A stretch of DNA of 30,949 nucleotides from an uncultured Candidatus Pelagibacter sp. (GTDB taxonomy: Bacteria; Pseudomonadota; Alphaproteobacteria; Pelagibacterales; Pelagibacteraceae), in NCBI GenBank assembly GCA_905612335.1, contig CAJQRT010000037.1, positions 1 through 30,949 of the forward strand, read 5' to 3'. Positions 15,185-23,635 of the stretch are shown piece by piece. The position numbers and the translations under genes are program-made. Numbering within the stretch: position 1 is the first letter of the stretch; the number at the start of each line of letters is the position of its first letter. A model generated the notes under the pieces. That model was not told where the DNA came from. It searched no databases and saw only the letters and a program-made list of their open reading frames with translations.

Positions 15185-16360
15185 TTATTCTATAATTGTA
15201 AAGTCTGATTTATATTTATCAGTAAGTGTCAGACCCAACCCAGGTAAGTCATCTTTTAAATCTATAAAACCATTTACAGGAGTGGGGTCTCCTTCAAAAA
15301 TATAATAAAATAACTCATTACCAATTTCCACATCATGCACTGGAAAGTATTCTGAAATTGGACAATTTACATTTGCCATTGTCAAATGATAGTTATGCAT
15401 CTGTCCTGCATGTGGAATAACAGGAACCTGATATGCCTCAGCTAAAGCATTAATCTTTTGAGCAGCAGTTATACCACCAACTCTATTAGTGTCATATTGA
15501 ATGTAACTTATTGCTTTTAAATCTAGTAATTGTTTAAAACCAAATAAGCTAAACTCATGCTCGCCACCGGAAATAGGTATCATGTTCATATTATTAAGTT
15601 CTGCATATCCATGAATATCATCAGCTATTACAGGCTCTTCTAACCATCTAGGATTAAATTTCATTAATCTAGGCATCATTCTTTTTGTGTAATCTAAATT
15701 CCAACCCATATAGCATTCAAGCATCAGATCTGCATCTTCACCTATAACCTCCCTCACAGCTTCAACTAATTGAATATTATTTTTCATGCCTTCGGGACCA
15801 TCTTGAGGGCCCCAGCCAAATCTCATTTTATACATATTGAAACCCTGGCTTTTATAAAGTTCAGCTTCCTTTTGAAGCTCCTTTAGTGGTTGGCTATAAA
15901 GTTTAGATGCATAAACAGGAATTTTTTCTTTTGTTCTTCCCCCTAATAACTTGAAGACAGGTTTTTTAGTTATTTTTCCAATAATGTCCCAAATAGCAAT
16001 ATCAATTGCAGAAATTGCAGTCATACCGACACCTTTTCTTCCCCAAGCCAAAGTTCTTCTATACATTTTTTCCCAAATGTAAGCATAGTCAAAAGGATCT
16101 TCACCAATAACCAGTGGCTTTAAATACACATCAATAGTCTTTTTTGTAACTTGAGGGGCTAAGGCTGCGTTGCCAATTCCTATAATACCATCGTCAGTTT
16201 CAATCTCACATACTAACCACTCATGAAACCTAAAAGAACCCATTGCATCTGATTTTTCATAAAGAACATCAGAAGCATTGGTGCAAAAATTTTTTTGAGG
16301 AGGAACGGTTTTACCTTTCCATTGATAAACGGTAGTTTTTATATTTTTAATTTTAGTCAT
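15185..16360 (-). CDS. enolase-superfamily sugar-acid dehydratase (RhmD-like, mandelate racemase group)
   Basis: A 391-aa cytosolic enzyme of the mandelate racemase/muconate-lactonising group, probably dehydrating a six-carbon sugar acid to a 2-keto-3-deoxy acid. The capping domain is N-terminal and the barrel follows. The barrel shows KMR (Lys178, Arg180), likely magnesium ligands Glu215 (LMLECYMGW), Glu241 (WLEEPV) and Glu267 (SGGEHEF), and a C-terminal His317 in [12 protein letters not shown]. The GGEHEF and barrel-end pattern recalls L-rhamnonate dehydratase. It overlaps the upstream pdxA-like gene by eight bases, forming a two-gene unit divergent from the Tct transporter. L-fuconate or another acid remains possible. 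Confidence 0.82.
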   Translation of the reverse strand: MTKIKNIKTTVYQWKGKTVPPQKNFCTNASDVLYEKSDAMGSFRFHEWLVCEIETDDGIIGIGNAALAPQVTKKTIDVYLKPLVIGEDPFDYAYIWEKMYRRTLAWGRKGVGMTAISAIDIAIWDIIGKITKKPVFKLLGGRTKEKIPVYASKLYSQPLKELQKEAELYKSQGFNMYKMRFGWGPQDGPEGMKNNIQLVEAVREVIGEDADLMLECYMGWNLDYTKRMMPRLMKFNPRWLEEPVIADDIHGYAELNNMNMIPISGGEHEFSLFGFKQLLDLKAISYIQYDTNRVGGITAAQKINALAEAYQVPVIPHAGQMHNYHLTMANVNCPISEYFPVHDVEIGNELFYYIFEGDPTPVNGFIDLKDDLPGLGLTLTDKYKSDFTIIE

Positions 16361-17351
16361 TAGGTTTATTTTCAGCCATAGTTAATGCAATTTTAAAAGA
16401 ATTTAAAGTAGGTTCTAAATTAGCTTCATTTTTTCCAGCAATATCGAAGGCAGTACCATGTGCTGGAGTTGTTATTGGAACTGGTAAGCCGCCTTGAACA
16501 GTAACACCTCTATCAAAGCCAAATGCTTTTAAGCCAGATTGTAGTGCGTCATGATACATGCCAACAATACAGTCAAATTTTTTATTTTTAAAAGCAGTAA
16601 TAAAAGACGTATCACAGGGTAGTGGACCATCAGCATTAATACCCAAACTTTTAGCCAACTCAATGGCTGGAATAATTTCATCTTTTTCCTCTGTACCAAA
16701 TTCTGCATGGGGGTTAAGAGCCTGAACAGCAACCCTAGGATTTTTAACACCATTAAGTATCATCGCTTCATTAATTAATTTAATGGGTTTAATAATTTTT
16801 TCTTTTTTAATATGTGAAGGAACTTCACTAATAGGTATATGGGAAGTAACTCGAGCAGTCCAAAAATTATCCACAACATTAAATTCACAAAAAAAATTTT
16901 TTACCTCTAATTTTTCAGCCATTAAATGAAGTTCATCAGAGAATTTGTTGCCTCCTAGTTTTAAACTTGTTTTATTAAAAGGACCAAAGTTAATTGCATC
17001 AATTTTATTTTCTTTTGCTAAGTCTAATGCTAAATTTAAAGCGTCTAAAACACTTTCACCAGATTCTTTTGAGCATTCAGATAATTTATAGTTATGATTT
17101 TTACCATTAGAAATATCTAGGAAAAATTTATTTCCACTTTCAAAATTAATTTGATCAAAACTTTCTACAACTTTTAAATTATGTGATTTTTTTGAAATTT
17201 TATTTCCTTCTTCAAGAATATTTTTTTCACCTATAACAACAATATTTGCTTTATTCGTAATTTCTTCTGATAATAGTTTGCTGATCAATTCAGGTCCTAT
17301 ACCTGATGGATCACCTAATAGTAAAGCAATTTTTTTTTTATTTGTTATCAT
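16353..17351 (-). CDS. pdxA: PdxA-family dehydrogenase (PdxA2-like, 4-phospho-sugar-acid or 4-hydroxythreonine-phosphate)
   Basis: A 332-aa NAD-dependent dehydrogenase/decarboxylase of the PdxA fold. Signatures are [18 protein letters not shown] at the N-terminus, the metal-binding HDALQSGLK and [28 protein letters not shown]. True PdxA makes the pyridoxal precursor. Paralogues (PdxA2) oxidise 4-phosphorylated D-threonate or D-erythronate in sugar-acid catabolism. Coupling to a sugar-acid dehydratase and divergence from a Tct carboxylate transporter favour the catabolic role. The DUF1537 kinase that usually accompanies PdxA2 is not in the window. No clear ribosome site is seen before the start at 17351. 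Confidence 0.85.
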   Translation of the reverse strand: MITNKKKIALLLGDPSGIGPELISKLLSEEITNKANIVVIGEKNILEEGNKISKKSHNLKVVESFDQINFESGNKFFLDISNGKNHNYKLSECSKESGESVLDALNLALDLAKENKIDAINFGPFNKTSLKLGGNKFSDELHLMAEKLEVKNFFCEFNVVDNFWTARVTSHIPISEVPSHIKKEKIIKPIKLINEAMILNGVKNPRVAVQALNPHAEFGTEEKDEIIPAIELAKSLGINADGPLPCDTSFITAFKNKKFDCIVGMYHDALQSGLKAFGFDRGVTVQGGLPVPITTPAHGTAFDIAGKNEANLEPTLNSFKIALTMAENKPND

Positions 17352-17443
17352 TATTTATTGTACTTAAATATTTTTTACGGTAGTTTTTTATTAAGTAATA
17401 TTTATATTATAGATATTATATAACAACAAACGAGAGGGAAATA
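17352..17443. promoter_or_regulatory. divergent promoter region, pdxA-like / tctC
   Basis: This 92-bp AT-rich gap separates the minus-strand pdxA-dehydratase pair from the plus-strand tct operon. It contains TACTTAA and TTAAGTA as imperfectly extended inverted repeats about 24 bp apart, a possible operator, and several TATTAT-like -10 candidates. A strong AGAGGG ribosome site precedes tctC. I cannot fix a transcription start. Confidence 0.45.
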
Positions 17444-18415
17444 ATGAAAAAAACATTTAAAGCTTTTTTAGTTGCTGCTTTTGTAGTAACTGAATTTTTT
17501 GTGATTGCATTACCTTTAGTAACTACTTCTGCAAAAGCAGACGGTGCTATTCAAGCAATTACGCATGCTGGTTTCGGCGGTGGTACAGATGTTACTACTA
17601 GAATGATGCTTTTAAGAGCAAGAAGAGTTCTTAAACAAGATATGCAGCTAGTTAATAAAAAAGGTGGTGGTGGAGCAGTATCTATGGATTACATGATGTC
17701 ACTTCCTGCTGATGGTCAACACACTTTAACTTGGACTACTGGACATGCCGTTTCCATGGCACTAGGTAAAACAAAAGTTAAATTAAGTGATATGCAACCT
17801 TTAGCTAGAGGAACTGATGATCCTCAATTATTTGTTGTTAACTGTAAAGCTGACATTAAAGACGCTAAAAAATTTATTAGTGTTCAAAAATCAAAATCAC
17901 TTAAATATGGAACAACTCATACAGGTGGAATTGATGATGTAAGTGCAATTGCTTTTACAAAAAAAGGTGGATTAAAAGATCCTACAATCGTTGCATACAA
18001 AGGTGTTGCACCAATTAAAACAAACTTAATCAAAGGAGATATTGATGTGGGTGTTTTAAATTTAGGTGAAGCATTAACTGAGATTAACGAGGGAACACTG
18101 TGTGTTTCTGTAGTTCTTGCAAATGAAAGAATGGCTAAAATTGGGGATTCTCCAACAGCTAAAGAGTTGGGAATACCAGTTTCTTTATCTACTGTTAGAG
18201 GATTTGTAACTAAAAAAGGCGCTCCTGCCGCAAGAGTTAAAGAGCTTGAAGCTGGAATGATGAAAGCTATGGGACATAACTATTACAAAAATTTCTTAAC
18301 TGAAATTGGTCTTGATGACACTAGTGTAGTTGGTGCTGATGAGTGGGGTAAGCAAATGGAAGAAATGCTTAAAGAAATGACTGCTCAGTTAAAAGCTTTA
18401 GGTTACCTTAAGTAA
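17444..18415 (+). CDS. tctC: TctC/Bug-family periplasmic solute-binding protein
   Basis: The 323-aa periplasmic receptor of a tripartite tricarboxylate transporter, binding a carboxylated solute for TctAB. A Sec signal peptide is clear: MKKTF, a hydrophobic core, and a cleavage site after TTSAKA (about residue 32). The mature Bug fold includes AGFGGGTDVTTRMM, where family members have the PGGxxD ligand loop, and KLGxPxS-like KELGIPVS. A strong ribosome site (GAGAGGGA) lies five bases before ATG, consistent with high expression. It is separated from tctB by two hairpins that probably reduce downstream expression. Sugar acid uptake is likely from context but the ligand is not shown. Confidence 0.92.
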   Translation: MKKTFKAFLVAAFVVTEFFVIALPLVTTSAKADGAIQAITHAGFGGGTDVTTRMMLLRARRVLKQDMQLVNKKGGGGAVSMDYMMSLPADGQHTLTWTTGHAVSMALGKTKVKLSDMQPLARGTDDPQLFVVNCKADIKDAKKFISVQKSKSLKYGTTHTGGIDDVSAIAFTKKGGLKDPTIVAYKGVAPIKTNLIKGDIDVGVLNLGEALTEINEGTLCVSVVLANERMAKIGDSPTAKELGIPVSLSTVRGFVTKKGAPAARVKELEAGMMKAMGHNYYKNFLTEIGLDDTSVVGADEWGKQMEEMLKEMTAQLKALGYLK

Positions 18416-18423
18416 TTAAAAAT

Positions 18424-18451
18424 AGTACATTTTTAATATGAATAATGTACT
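18424..18451 (+). promoter_or_regulatory. hairpin enclosing the tctB start codon
   Basis: AGTACATT (18424-18431) and AATGTACT (18444-18451) are perfect 8-bp inverted repeats. The 12-base loop contains the tctB ATG (18438-18440). No Shine-Dalgarno is visible. It could limit initiation of tctB or couple it to ribosomes finishing tctC. Confidence 0.55.
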
Positions 18452-18947
18452 TAAGAAAAAAAGGGCGAACAAAAGTAGTTTGCCCTTTTTTTTAAGAAGC
18501 TCTTTTAAAGTATCTTTTATAATAATATTAATTTCATTAATCTTATTAATAACAACATTTACATTCGATGCAGTTCCACCAATTTTAAACAGAGGTATTC
18601 AGCCTGCCACATTTCCTAAAGCATTATTAGTCTTAATAATTTTTTTAACATCAGTTGTTTTTTATTTATCAATTAAAACACCTTGGAAAAAAGAAAGTAA
18701 ATTACCTAAGTCATTTTTTATAACGTTAATGGCTTTTGTTTTATTTTTAGTCATTGCAAAAACATTAGATTTTTTCTTAGCTATTGCAGTCTTTTCAGCT
18801 TTAGTTTCTTATTATTGGGGAGAAAAAAGAATAATTTATCTTTTGATTGTAAGTATATTATTTCCAATAATTGTATTTATATTTTTTGAAACATTTTTAG
18901 GCTTAAGATTTCCACCAGGAATAATTACTAATATTTATTATAATTAA
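18438..18947 (+). CDS. tctB: TctB small membrane subunit of the tripartite transporter
   Basis: A 169-aa small membrane component with four hydrophobic helices after a basic N-terminal segment, as in TctB. Helix 1 begins near residue 24 and is followed by the family-like loop PPILNRGIQPATFPKALL. It lies between tctC and tctA in the standard order. The first 19 codons contain a strong terminator-like hairpin with a U-run, and the ATG lies in a second hairpin. No other ATG, GTG or TTG start occurs before helix 1, so I keep 18438 with reservation. It ends one base before tctA, so the two are translated together. Confidence 0.87.
   Translation: MNNVLKKKRANKSSLPFFLRSSFKVSFIIILISLILLITTFTFDAVPPILNRGIQPATFPKALLVLIIFLTSVVFYLSIKTPWKKESKLPKSFFITLMAFVLFLVIAKTLDFFLAIAVFSALVSYYWGEKRIIYLLIVSILFPIIVFIFFETFLGLRFPPGIITNIYYN
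18456..18493 (+). terminator. strong intrinsic terminator/attenuator inside the start of tctB
   Basis: Seven As, then GGGCGAAC (18463-18470), a 7-base loop, GTTTGCCC (18478-18485) and eight Ts. The stem has one G-U pair and can extend through the A/T tracts to about 15 bp. This is the best intrinsic terminator in the window and is symmetrical enough to act in both directions, yet it lies within tctB codons 7-19. It probably stops a fraction of transcripts after tctC. Confidence 0.82.
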
Positions 18948-18948
18948 T

Positions 18949-20436
18949 ATGGAAAATTTATCTTATATGTTAGCTCCTCTATTTAGCTCTAAGCTATTAA
19001 TAGTTTTATTTTTTGGGACTTTGTTTGGATTAATTTTAGGAGTGTTGCCTGGCTTAGGTCCCACAACTGGGGGTGCATTAATTTTGCCTTTTACAATGAC
19101 GCTTGATCCTCTTTCAGCAATCGTACTTTTGACAGCAATTTATTGTGCTGGAACATATGGTGGTGCAATTACAGCAATATTAATTAATACACCTGGAACA
19201 CCCGCCGCCGCCGCCACATGTCTTGATGGATATCCATTAGCACAAAGAGGAGAAGCTGGAAGGGCATTGGGTATGGCAACTGTTTCTAGTACAATTGGTG
19301 GAATTTTTAGTGTTATCATTCTGGTCTTTTTTGCACCCTTACTAGCAAAGCTTGCTTATGAATTTGGTCAACCAGAATATTTTGCTCTAGCAATATTTGG
19401 TTTAACAATGCTTGCATCAATTGGTGAGGGTAGTCCTGTTAAGAATTTAATTGCAGCAGCATTTGGTATTTTGATTTCAACTGTTGGAAAAGATTTTATG
19501 ACCTCAATAGATAGATTTACGTATGGTATAAATGAATTATCAGAAGGTATAGGCTTTATCCCCGTAGTAGTTGGGTTATTTGCAATTAGTGAAATGTTAA
19601 CCCAGTCAACTATGTTAGATCAAGTGTTTAAAAGAGTTGCTTTAAAAGCTGTAAAATTACCATCATTAAAAGATTATAAATTAACTTGGAAAACAATACT
19701 TAGATCTTCAGGAATAGGTTCATTTATTGGTGTGCTACCTGCGGAAGGTGGAACAGTTGCTTCTTTAATTGGATATTCAGAGGCTAAGCGTTGGTCAAAA
19801 ACCCCAGAAGAATTTGGAAAGGGATCTATAGAAGGAATTGCTGGAGCAGAAGCTGCAAATAATGCTGCAACTGGTGGGGCAATGGTGCCAACATTAGCAT
19901 TGGGAATTCCTGGCAGCGCAACTACAGCAGTAATTTTAACTGGTCTAATAATTCATGGAGTGAGACCAGGTCCAGAGTTATTTAGAGAACAGCCAGAGTT
20001 TTTGTATGGAATTTTTGGATCAATGTTGATTGCAAATATATTATTTTTTATTTTTGGTTTTTTTGGAGCTAAACTTTTTGCTAGAATTACCTTAGTGCCA
20101 AACAAGATTTTATGGCCAATGATTTTTGCACTTTCGGTATGTGGGACCTACTCTTTAAGTCAATCTATTACAGATGTTTGGATAATGTTATTCTTTGGTG
20201 TTGTAGGTTTTTTTATGAGAAGATATGGTTTTTCTGTAGTCCCAGTTATTATAGGGTTGATTTTAGGAGAATTAGTTGAGGGAACACTAAGACAGTCTTT
20301 AGTAATATTTGATGGTAATTGGTTAATGTTTCTAACAAGACCAATAGCTTTAACTTTTTTTACTTTAGCAATAATTGCTTTACTTTTTCCATTATTTAAG
20401 AAAAAAACGAAAATAATTAAATTAAAAAAAAGTTAA
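18949..20436 (+). CDS. tctA: TctA large membrane subunit of the tripartite transporter
   Basis: The 495-aa permease that moves the solute with an ion gradient across the inner membrane. Both TctA hallmarks are present: GVLPGLGPTTGGALILPF near residues 31-48, and the repeat-related GVLPAEGGTVASLIGYSEAK near 262-281, followed by GAEAANNAATGG and LGIPGSATTAVIL. About eleven or twelve hydrophobic helices fill the rest. The length is normal. It directly follows tctB, and an SDR gene starts 17 bp after it with an AAAAGG ribosome site, so transport and catabolism are probably co-transcribed. Confidence 0.95.
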   Translation: MENLSYMLAPLFSSKLLIVLFFGTLFGLILGVLPGLGPTTGGALILPFTMTLDPLSAIVLLTAIYCAGTYGGAITAILINTPGTPAAAATCLDGYPLAQRGEAGRALGMATVSSTIGGIFSVIILVFFAPLLAKLAYEFGQPEYFALAIFGLTMLASIGEGSPVKNLIAAAFGILISTVGKDFMTSIDRFTYGINELSEGIGFIPVVVGLFAISEMLTQSTMLDQVFKRVALKAVKLPSLKDYKLTWKTILRSSGIGSFIGVLPAEGGTVASLIGYSEAKRWSKTPEEFGKGSIEGIAGAEAANNAATGGAMVPTLALGIPGSATTAVILTGLIIHGVRPGPELFREQPEFLYGIFGSMLIANILFFIFGFFGAKLFARITLVPNKILWPMIFALSVCGTYSLSQSITDVWIMLFFGVVGFFMRRYGFSVVPVIIGLILGELVEGTLRQSLVIFDGNWLMFLTRPIALTFFTLAIIALLFPLFKKKTKIIKLKKS

Positions 20437-20453
20437 AATAAAAGGTCAAACAT

Positions 20454-21200
20454 ATGAATGATTATAATCTAAAAGGCAGAAGAGCAATAGTTACTGGTGG
20501 AGCACAGGGTTTTGGGTACGCTATTACAAAAAGATTTCTTGAGTCAGGTGCTGAAGTTATAATTTGGGATATTGACCAAAAAGCTATTGACGAAGCATTA
20601 AAGGAACTGTCATCGGAAAAATGTAGTTTTCAAATAGTTGATGTAACTAATTTTGATGACATAACAAAAAATATTGAACTGAGTACCAAAGAAAAAAATA
20701 TAGATATCTTTGTAAACAACGCTGGTATGGCTGGTAAAAATACCCAAGTTTGGAATTATCCAAACGATGAATGGTTAAAAGTAATGAATTTAGATTTAAA
20801 TTCAGTTTTTTATTGCTGTAAAGCAATAGCACCTCACATGATTAAAAATAATTATGGAAGAATAGTAAATATTGCATCTATAGCTGGAAAAGAAGGAAAC
20901 CCTAATGCTAGTGCGTATAGTACAGCAAAAGCAGGAGTTATTGGACTTACAAAATCTTTAGGAAAAGAATTGGCAGATAAAAATATTGCAGTGAATGCTG
21001 TTACACCAGCTGCAGCTAAAACTAGAATTTTTGATCAAATGACTGAGGAACATATAAATTATATGCTCTCTAAAATTCCAAGAAATAGATTTGCTAAAGT
21101 TGATGAATTAGCTTCATTAGTTACCTGGTTAGCTGCTGAAGAAAATTCTTTTTCCACAGCTGCTGTTTTTGATTTAAGTGGTGGTAGAGCAACTTATTAG
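20454..21200 (+). CDS. short-chain dehydrogenase/reductase (FabG-like)
   Basis: A 248-aa classical SDR. The cofactor site is TGGAQGFGYAI (about residues 14-24) and NNAG is near 88-91. The catalytic triad is Ser in NIASIAG and Tyr-Lys in YSTAKAG. Asp at the end of the second strand (IIWDID) suggests NAD preference. The C-terminus ends DLSGGRATY, where many relatives have DGG. The usual PG of the substrate loop is replaced by TPAAAKTRIF, seen in sugar or sugar-acid dehydrogenases. It lies between tctA and the ROK gene, so it probably acts on the imported sugar or sugar acid. Exact substrate unknown. Confidence 0.83.
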   Translation: MNDYNLKGRRAIVTGGAQGFGYAITKRFLESGAEVIIWDIDQKAIDEALKELSSEKCSFQIVDVTNFDDITKNIELSTKEKNIDIFVNNAGMAGKNTQVWNYPNDEWLKVMNLDLNSVFYCCKAIAPHMIKNNYGRIVNIASIAGKEGNPNASAYSTAKAGVIGLTKSLGKELADKNIAVNAVTPAAAKTRIFDQMTEEHINYMLSKIPRNRFAKVDELASLVTWLAAEENSFSTAAVFDLSGGRATY

Positions 21201-21202
21201 TT

Positions 21203-22105
21203 ATGCAAATTGGTTTTGATGTTGGTGCAACAAAAATAGAAAGTGTTATCTTAAAGGACAATGGTGAAGAAGTTGATAGATCTAGAAGAGACTGTCCAAA
21301 AGATTATCTTAAAATAATTCAAATAATTAAAGATGTAGTTATAGAGTTAGAAAAAAAGCACAATCAAGTATTTCCCATAGGTGTTTGTCATCCAGGTGTT
21401 CATTCTCCACAAACAGGGTTAGTTAAAAATGCACCTAATTGTGTCTGGATTGAAAAAAAATCCTTTCAAAAAGATTTAGGAAAAGCTTTAGGTAGAAATG
21501 TTTTTTGTGAAAATGATGGGAACTGCTTTGCATTATCAGAAGCGATTGATGGAGCAGGTAAGCATTATAAAATTGTTTATGGAATAATTTTAGGATCAGG
21601 TGCGGGAGGTGGATTAGTAATAGATAAACAAATTGTTTCAGGCCCAAATGGAGTTGCTGGTGAATGGGGCCATAATCAATTACCGTACATGGCAGCTAAA
21701 AAGGAAGAACTTGATACATCAAGTTTAAGAGAGTCAGAGGTAGAAAGTTTTGTTTCAGGATTGGGTTTGGCTAAAAGATTTAATAAAAAATATGGAAAAA
21801 ATTTAAAATCTAGTGAGATATTTGAATTATATAGAAGACATGAGTTAGATGCTGAAAAAATGATTGATGACTTTAAAGTTAACCTTGCAATGTCTTTAGC
21901 AGTTATAGTTAACATTCTCGATCCAGATGTTTTTATATTTGGTGGTGGTGTTACTAATGAAATAGATTTTTTAGATGAAGTAGAAAACTTAACTAAAAAG
22001 TATGTTATAGGAAAAGAATACGAAGGTGTATTTTTAAAACCTAAGTTCGGTGATGCTAGCGGTGTTAGGGGCGCAGCAAGATTAGGCAGAAAATCCAGTT
22101 ATTAA
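21203..22105 (+). CDS. ROK-family sugar kinase-like protein lacking the zinc motif
   Basis: A 300-aa ROK-fold protein. It has the N-terminal phosphate loop IGFDVGATKIESVIL, the GVCHPGVHS segment, the catalytic NDGNCFALSEA (Asp at about residue 111) and the ATP-site GSGAGGGLVIDKQIVSG. Typical ROK kinases bind zinc through GHxx then CxCGxxGCxE. Here GEWGHNQLPY is kept, but the cysteine cluster is gone and replaced by a short polar stretch. Kinase activity is plausible because the aspartate is retained, but folding or sugar specificity must differ. It starts two bases after the SDR stop. It could phosphorylate a keto-deoxy sugar acid or sugar from this module; the substrate is unknown. Confidence 0.82.
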   Translation: MQIGFDVGATKIESVILKDNGEEVDRSRRDCPKDYLKIIQIIKDVVIELEKKHNQVFPIGVCHPGVHSPQTGLVKNAPNCVWIEKKSFQKDLGKALGRNVFCENDGNCFALSEAIDGAGKHYKIVYGIILGSGAGGGLVIDKQIVSGPNGVAGEWGHNQLPYMAAKKEELDTSSLRESEVESFVSGLGLAKRFNKKYGKNLKSSEIFELYRRHELDAEKMIDDFKVNLAMSLAVIVNILDPDVFIFGGGVTNEIDFLDEVENLTKKYVIGKEYEGVFLKPKFGDASGVRGAARLGRKSSY

Positions 22106-22312
22106 CCTTACTAGACACTTAAAAAGTGAAGAAAACCCATCCTAATATCTAATTGTGTAAATAATATAAAAGATTTTTTCTTATAAATTAAAATCAATCT
22201 TAGGTTGAGAGGATCATTTTTTTGTTTAGGTTTATTTTCATTTCTCTTATGCTCTCTTTTTTAAATTAATTAATCCAATTAATTTTCTTATTAACAAAAC
22301 AGAGGGAATAAA
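22106..22312. promoter_or_regulatory. intergenic region upstream of the sugar ABC operon
   Basis: The longest gap in the window (207 bp) separates the first sugar-acid module from the ABC-transporter module, so the promoter for the latter likely lies here. It holds a 9-bp inverted repeat, AAATTAATT (22263-22271) and AATTAATTT (22277-22285), around AATCC, about 28 bases before the start codon. A strong AGAGGGA ribosome site is at 22301-22307. A weak 5-bp hairpin (CACTT/AAGTG) follows the ROK stop without a T-run. I see no recognisable riboswitch. Confidence 0.5.
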
Positions 22313-23572
22313 ATGAAAATGAAAAAACTAATAGTTGCTTTAATAGCACTAGCTCTTACTCCAAGTGTTTCATTTGCAGCACCTAAAGCTGAGGTATTGC
22401 ACTGGTGGACAGGTGGTGGTGAAGCAAAAGCTTTAAAAGTACTACAAGATGATTTTGCAGCACAAGGTGGAATATGGTTAGACATGCCTGTTTCTGGTGG
22501 TGGTGGAGATGCAGCAATGCAAACACTAAAAGCTAGAATAGTTGCTAACGATGCACCAGCAGCTGCGCAAATTAAAGGTCCTACAATTCAAGAGTATGAT
22601 GAAGAAGGTGTAGTTGGACCTTACAACATTGATGCTGTTGCACAAAAAGAAGGCTGGGATAATCTTTTAAGTGAACAAGTTGCAAGTCATATGAAATGTG
22701 ATGATGGTAAAGCATATTGTGCTGCACCTGTGAACATTCACAGAATTGACTGGATTTGGGCTAATAAAAAAGTTTTAGATGAAAATGGTATTAAAATGCC
22801 TTCTACTTGGGCAGAGTTTAATGCTGCAGCAGATAAGCTTCAAGCAAAAGGAATTATTCCTTTAGCTCATGGTAGTCAGCCTTGGCAAGATGCAACAGTA
22901 TTCGAAGCTGTAGCTCTTGGTATTGGTGGAAATGATTTTTACAGAAAAGCTTTTGTAGAATTAGATCCTGCTACTTTAGGTGGAGCAACTATGTCTAAAG
23001 TATTTGACCAAATGAGAAAACTTAAAGGTTACACAGATGCTGGTTCTCCAGGAAGAGACTGGAACATAGCTACTGGTATGGTTATGGAAGGCAAAGCCGC
23101 TTTTCAAATCATGGGTGACTGGGCAAAAGGTGAGTTTTCTGCTAACAACCAGGCGCCAGGGAAAGATTATATCTGTGCACCAACTCCATCTGATAATGGA
23201 TATCTTTACAATGTAGATTCATTTATTTTCTTCAAAGTAAAAGGTAAAGAAAAAGTTGAAGGTCAAAAACTACTTGCTAGCTTAATGATGGGAAAAAACT
23301 TCCAAAAAGTTTTTAACATCTACAAAGGTTCGATACCTGCAAGATTAGACGTTTCTATGGATGAGTTTGATATGTGTGCTAAAAAATCAAATGCAGACTT
23401 AAAAACTGCTGCTTCTAAAGGTGGATTACTACCAAGTTTTGCTCACGGTATGGCATTAAAACTTGCACAAAAAGGTGCAATTCAAGATGTAGTTACTGAG
23501 CATTTCAATTCAAAAATGTCTTCGTCTGACGCTGCAAAAAAATTAGCAGCAGCAGTTAAGGCTTCACTATAA
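22313..23572 (+). CDS. sugar ABC transporter periplasmic binding protein (family 1)
   Basis: A 419-aa extracellular solute-binding protein of the carbohydrate (CUT1) type. A Sec signal peptide with cleavage after SVSFA (about residue 23) precedes APKAEVLHWWTGGGEAKAL, the opening seen in glucose/mannose-type binding proteins. Further family features are WANKKVLDENGIKMPSTWAEF and a MGDWAKGEF stretch near the ligand site. No lipobox is present, so it is soluble in the periplasm. A strong ribosome site precedes it. It heads the operon with two permeases and an ATPase, and downstream dehydratase and SDR genes suggest a deoxy sugar or aldose ligand, not proven. Confidence 0.92.
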   Translation: MKMKKLIVALIALALTPSVSFAAPKAEVLHWWTGGGEAKALKVLQDDFAAQGGIWLDMPVSGGGGDAAMQTLKARIVANDAPAAAQIKGPTIQEYDEEGVVGPYNIDAVAQKEGWDNLLSEQVASHMKCDDGKAYCAAPVNIHRIDWIWANKKVLDENGIKMPSTWAEFNAAADKLQAKGIIPLAHGSQPWQDATVFEAVALGIGGNDFYRKAFVELDPATLGGATMSKVFDQMRKLKGYTDAGSPGRDWNIATGMVMEGKAAFQIMGDWAKGEFSANNQAPGKDYICAPTPSDNGYLYNVDSFIFFKVKGKEKVEGQKLLASLMMGKNFQKVFNIYKGSIPARLDVSMDEFDMCAKKSNADLKTAASKGGLLPSFAHGMALKLAQKGAIQDVVTEHFNSKMSSSDAAKKLAAAVKASL

Positions 23573-23593
23573 TAAAAAAAGTACGTTAAGATT

Positions 23594-23619
23594 TGCGCTG
23601 TCATGAAAATGATAGCGCA
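23594..23619 (+). repeat. stable hairpin with GAAA tetraloop between binding protein and permease genes
   Basis: TGCGCTGTCAT (23594-23604) and ATGATAGCGCA (23609-23619) form an 11-bp stem with one G-U pair, closed by the GNRA tetraloop GAAA. No T-run follows. Such hairpins after binding-protein genes commonly protect the upstream mRNA from 3' decay and lower permease expression. Confidence 0.75.
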
Positions 23620-23635
23620 GGTTTAATTATAAAAT

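Noticed and set aside
22120..22135. CACTT/AAGTG hairpin after the ROK gene as an intrinsic terminator
   Set aside because: Five weak base pairs and no following T-run.
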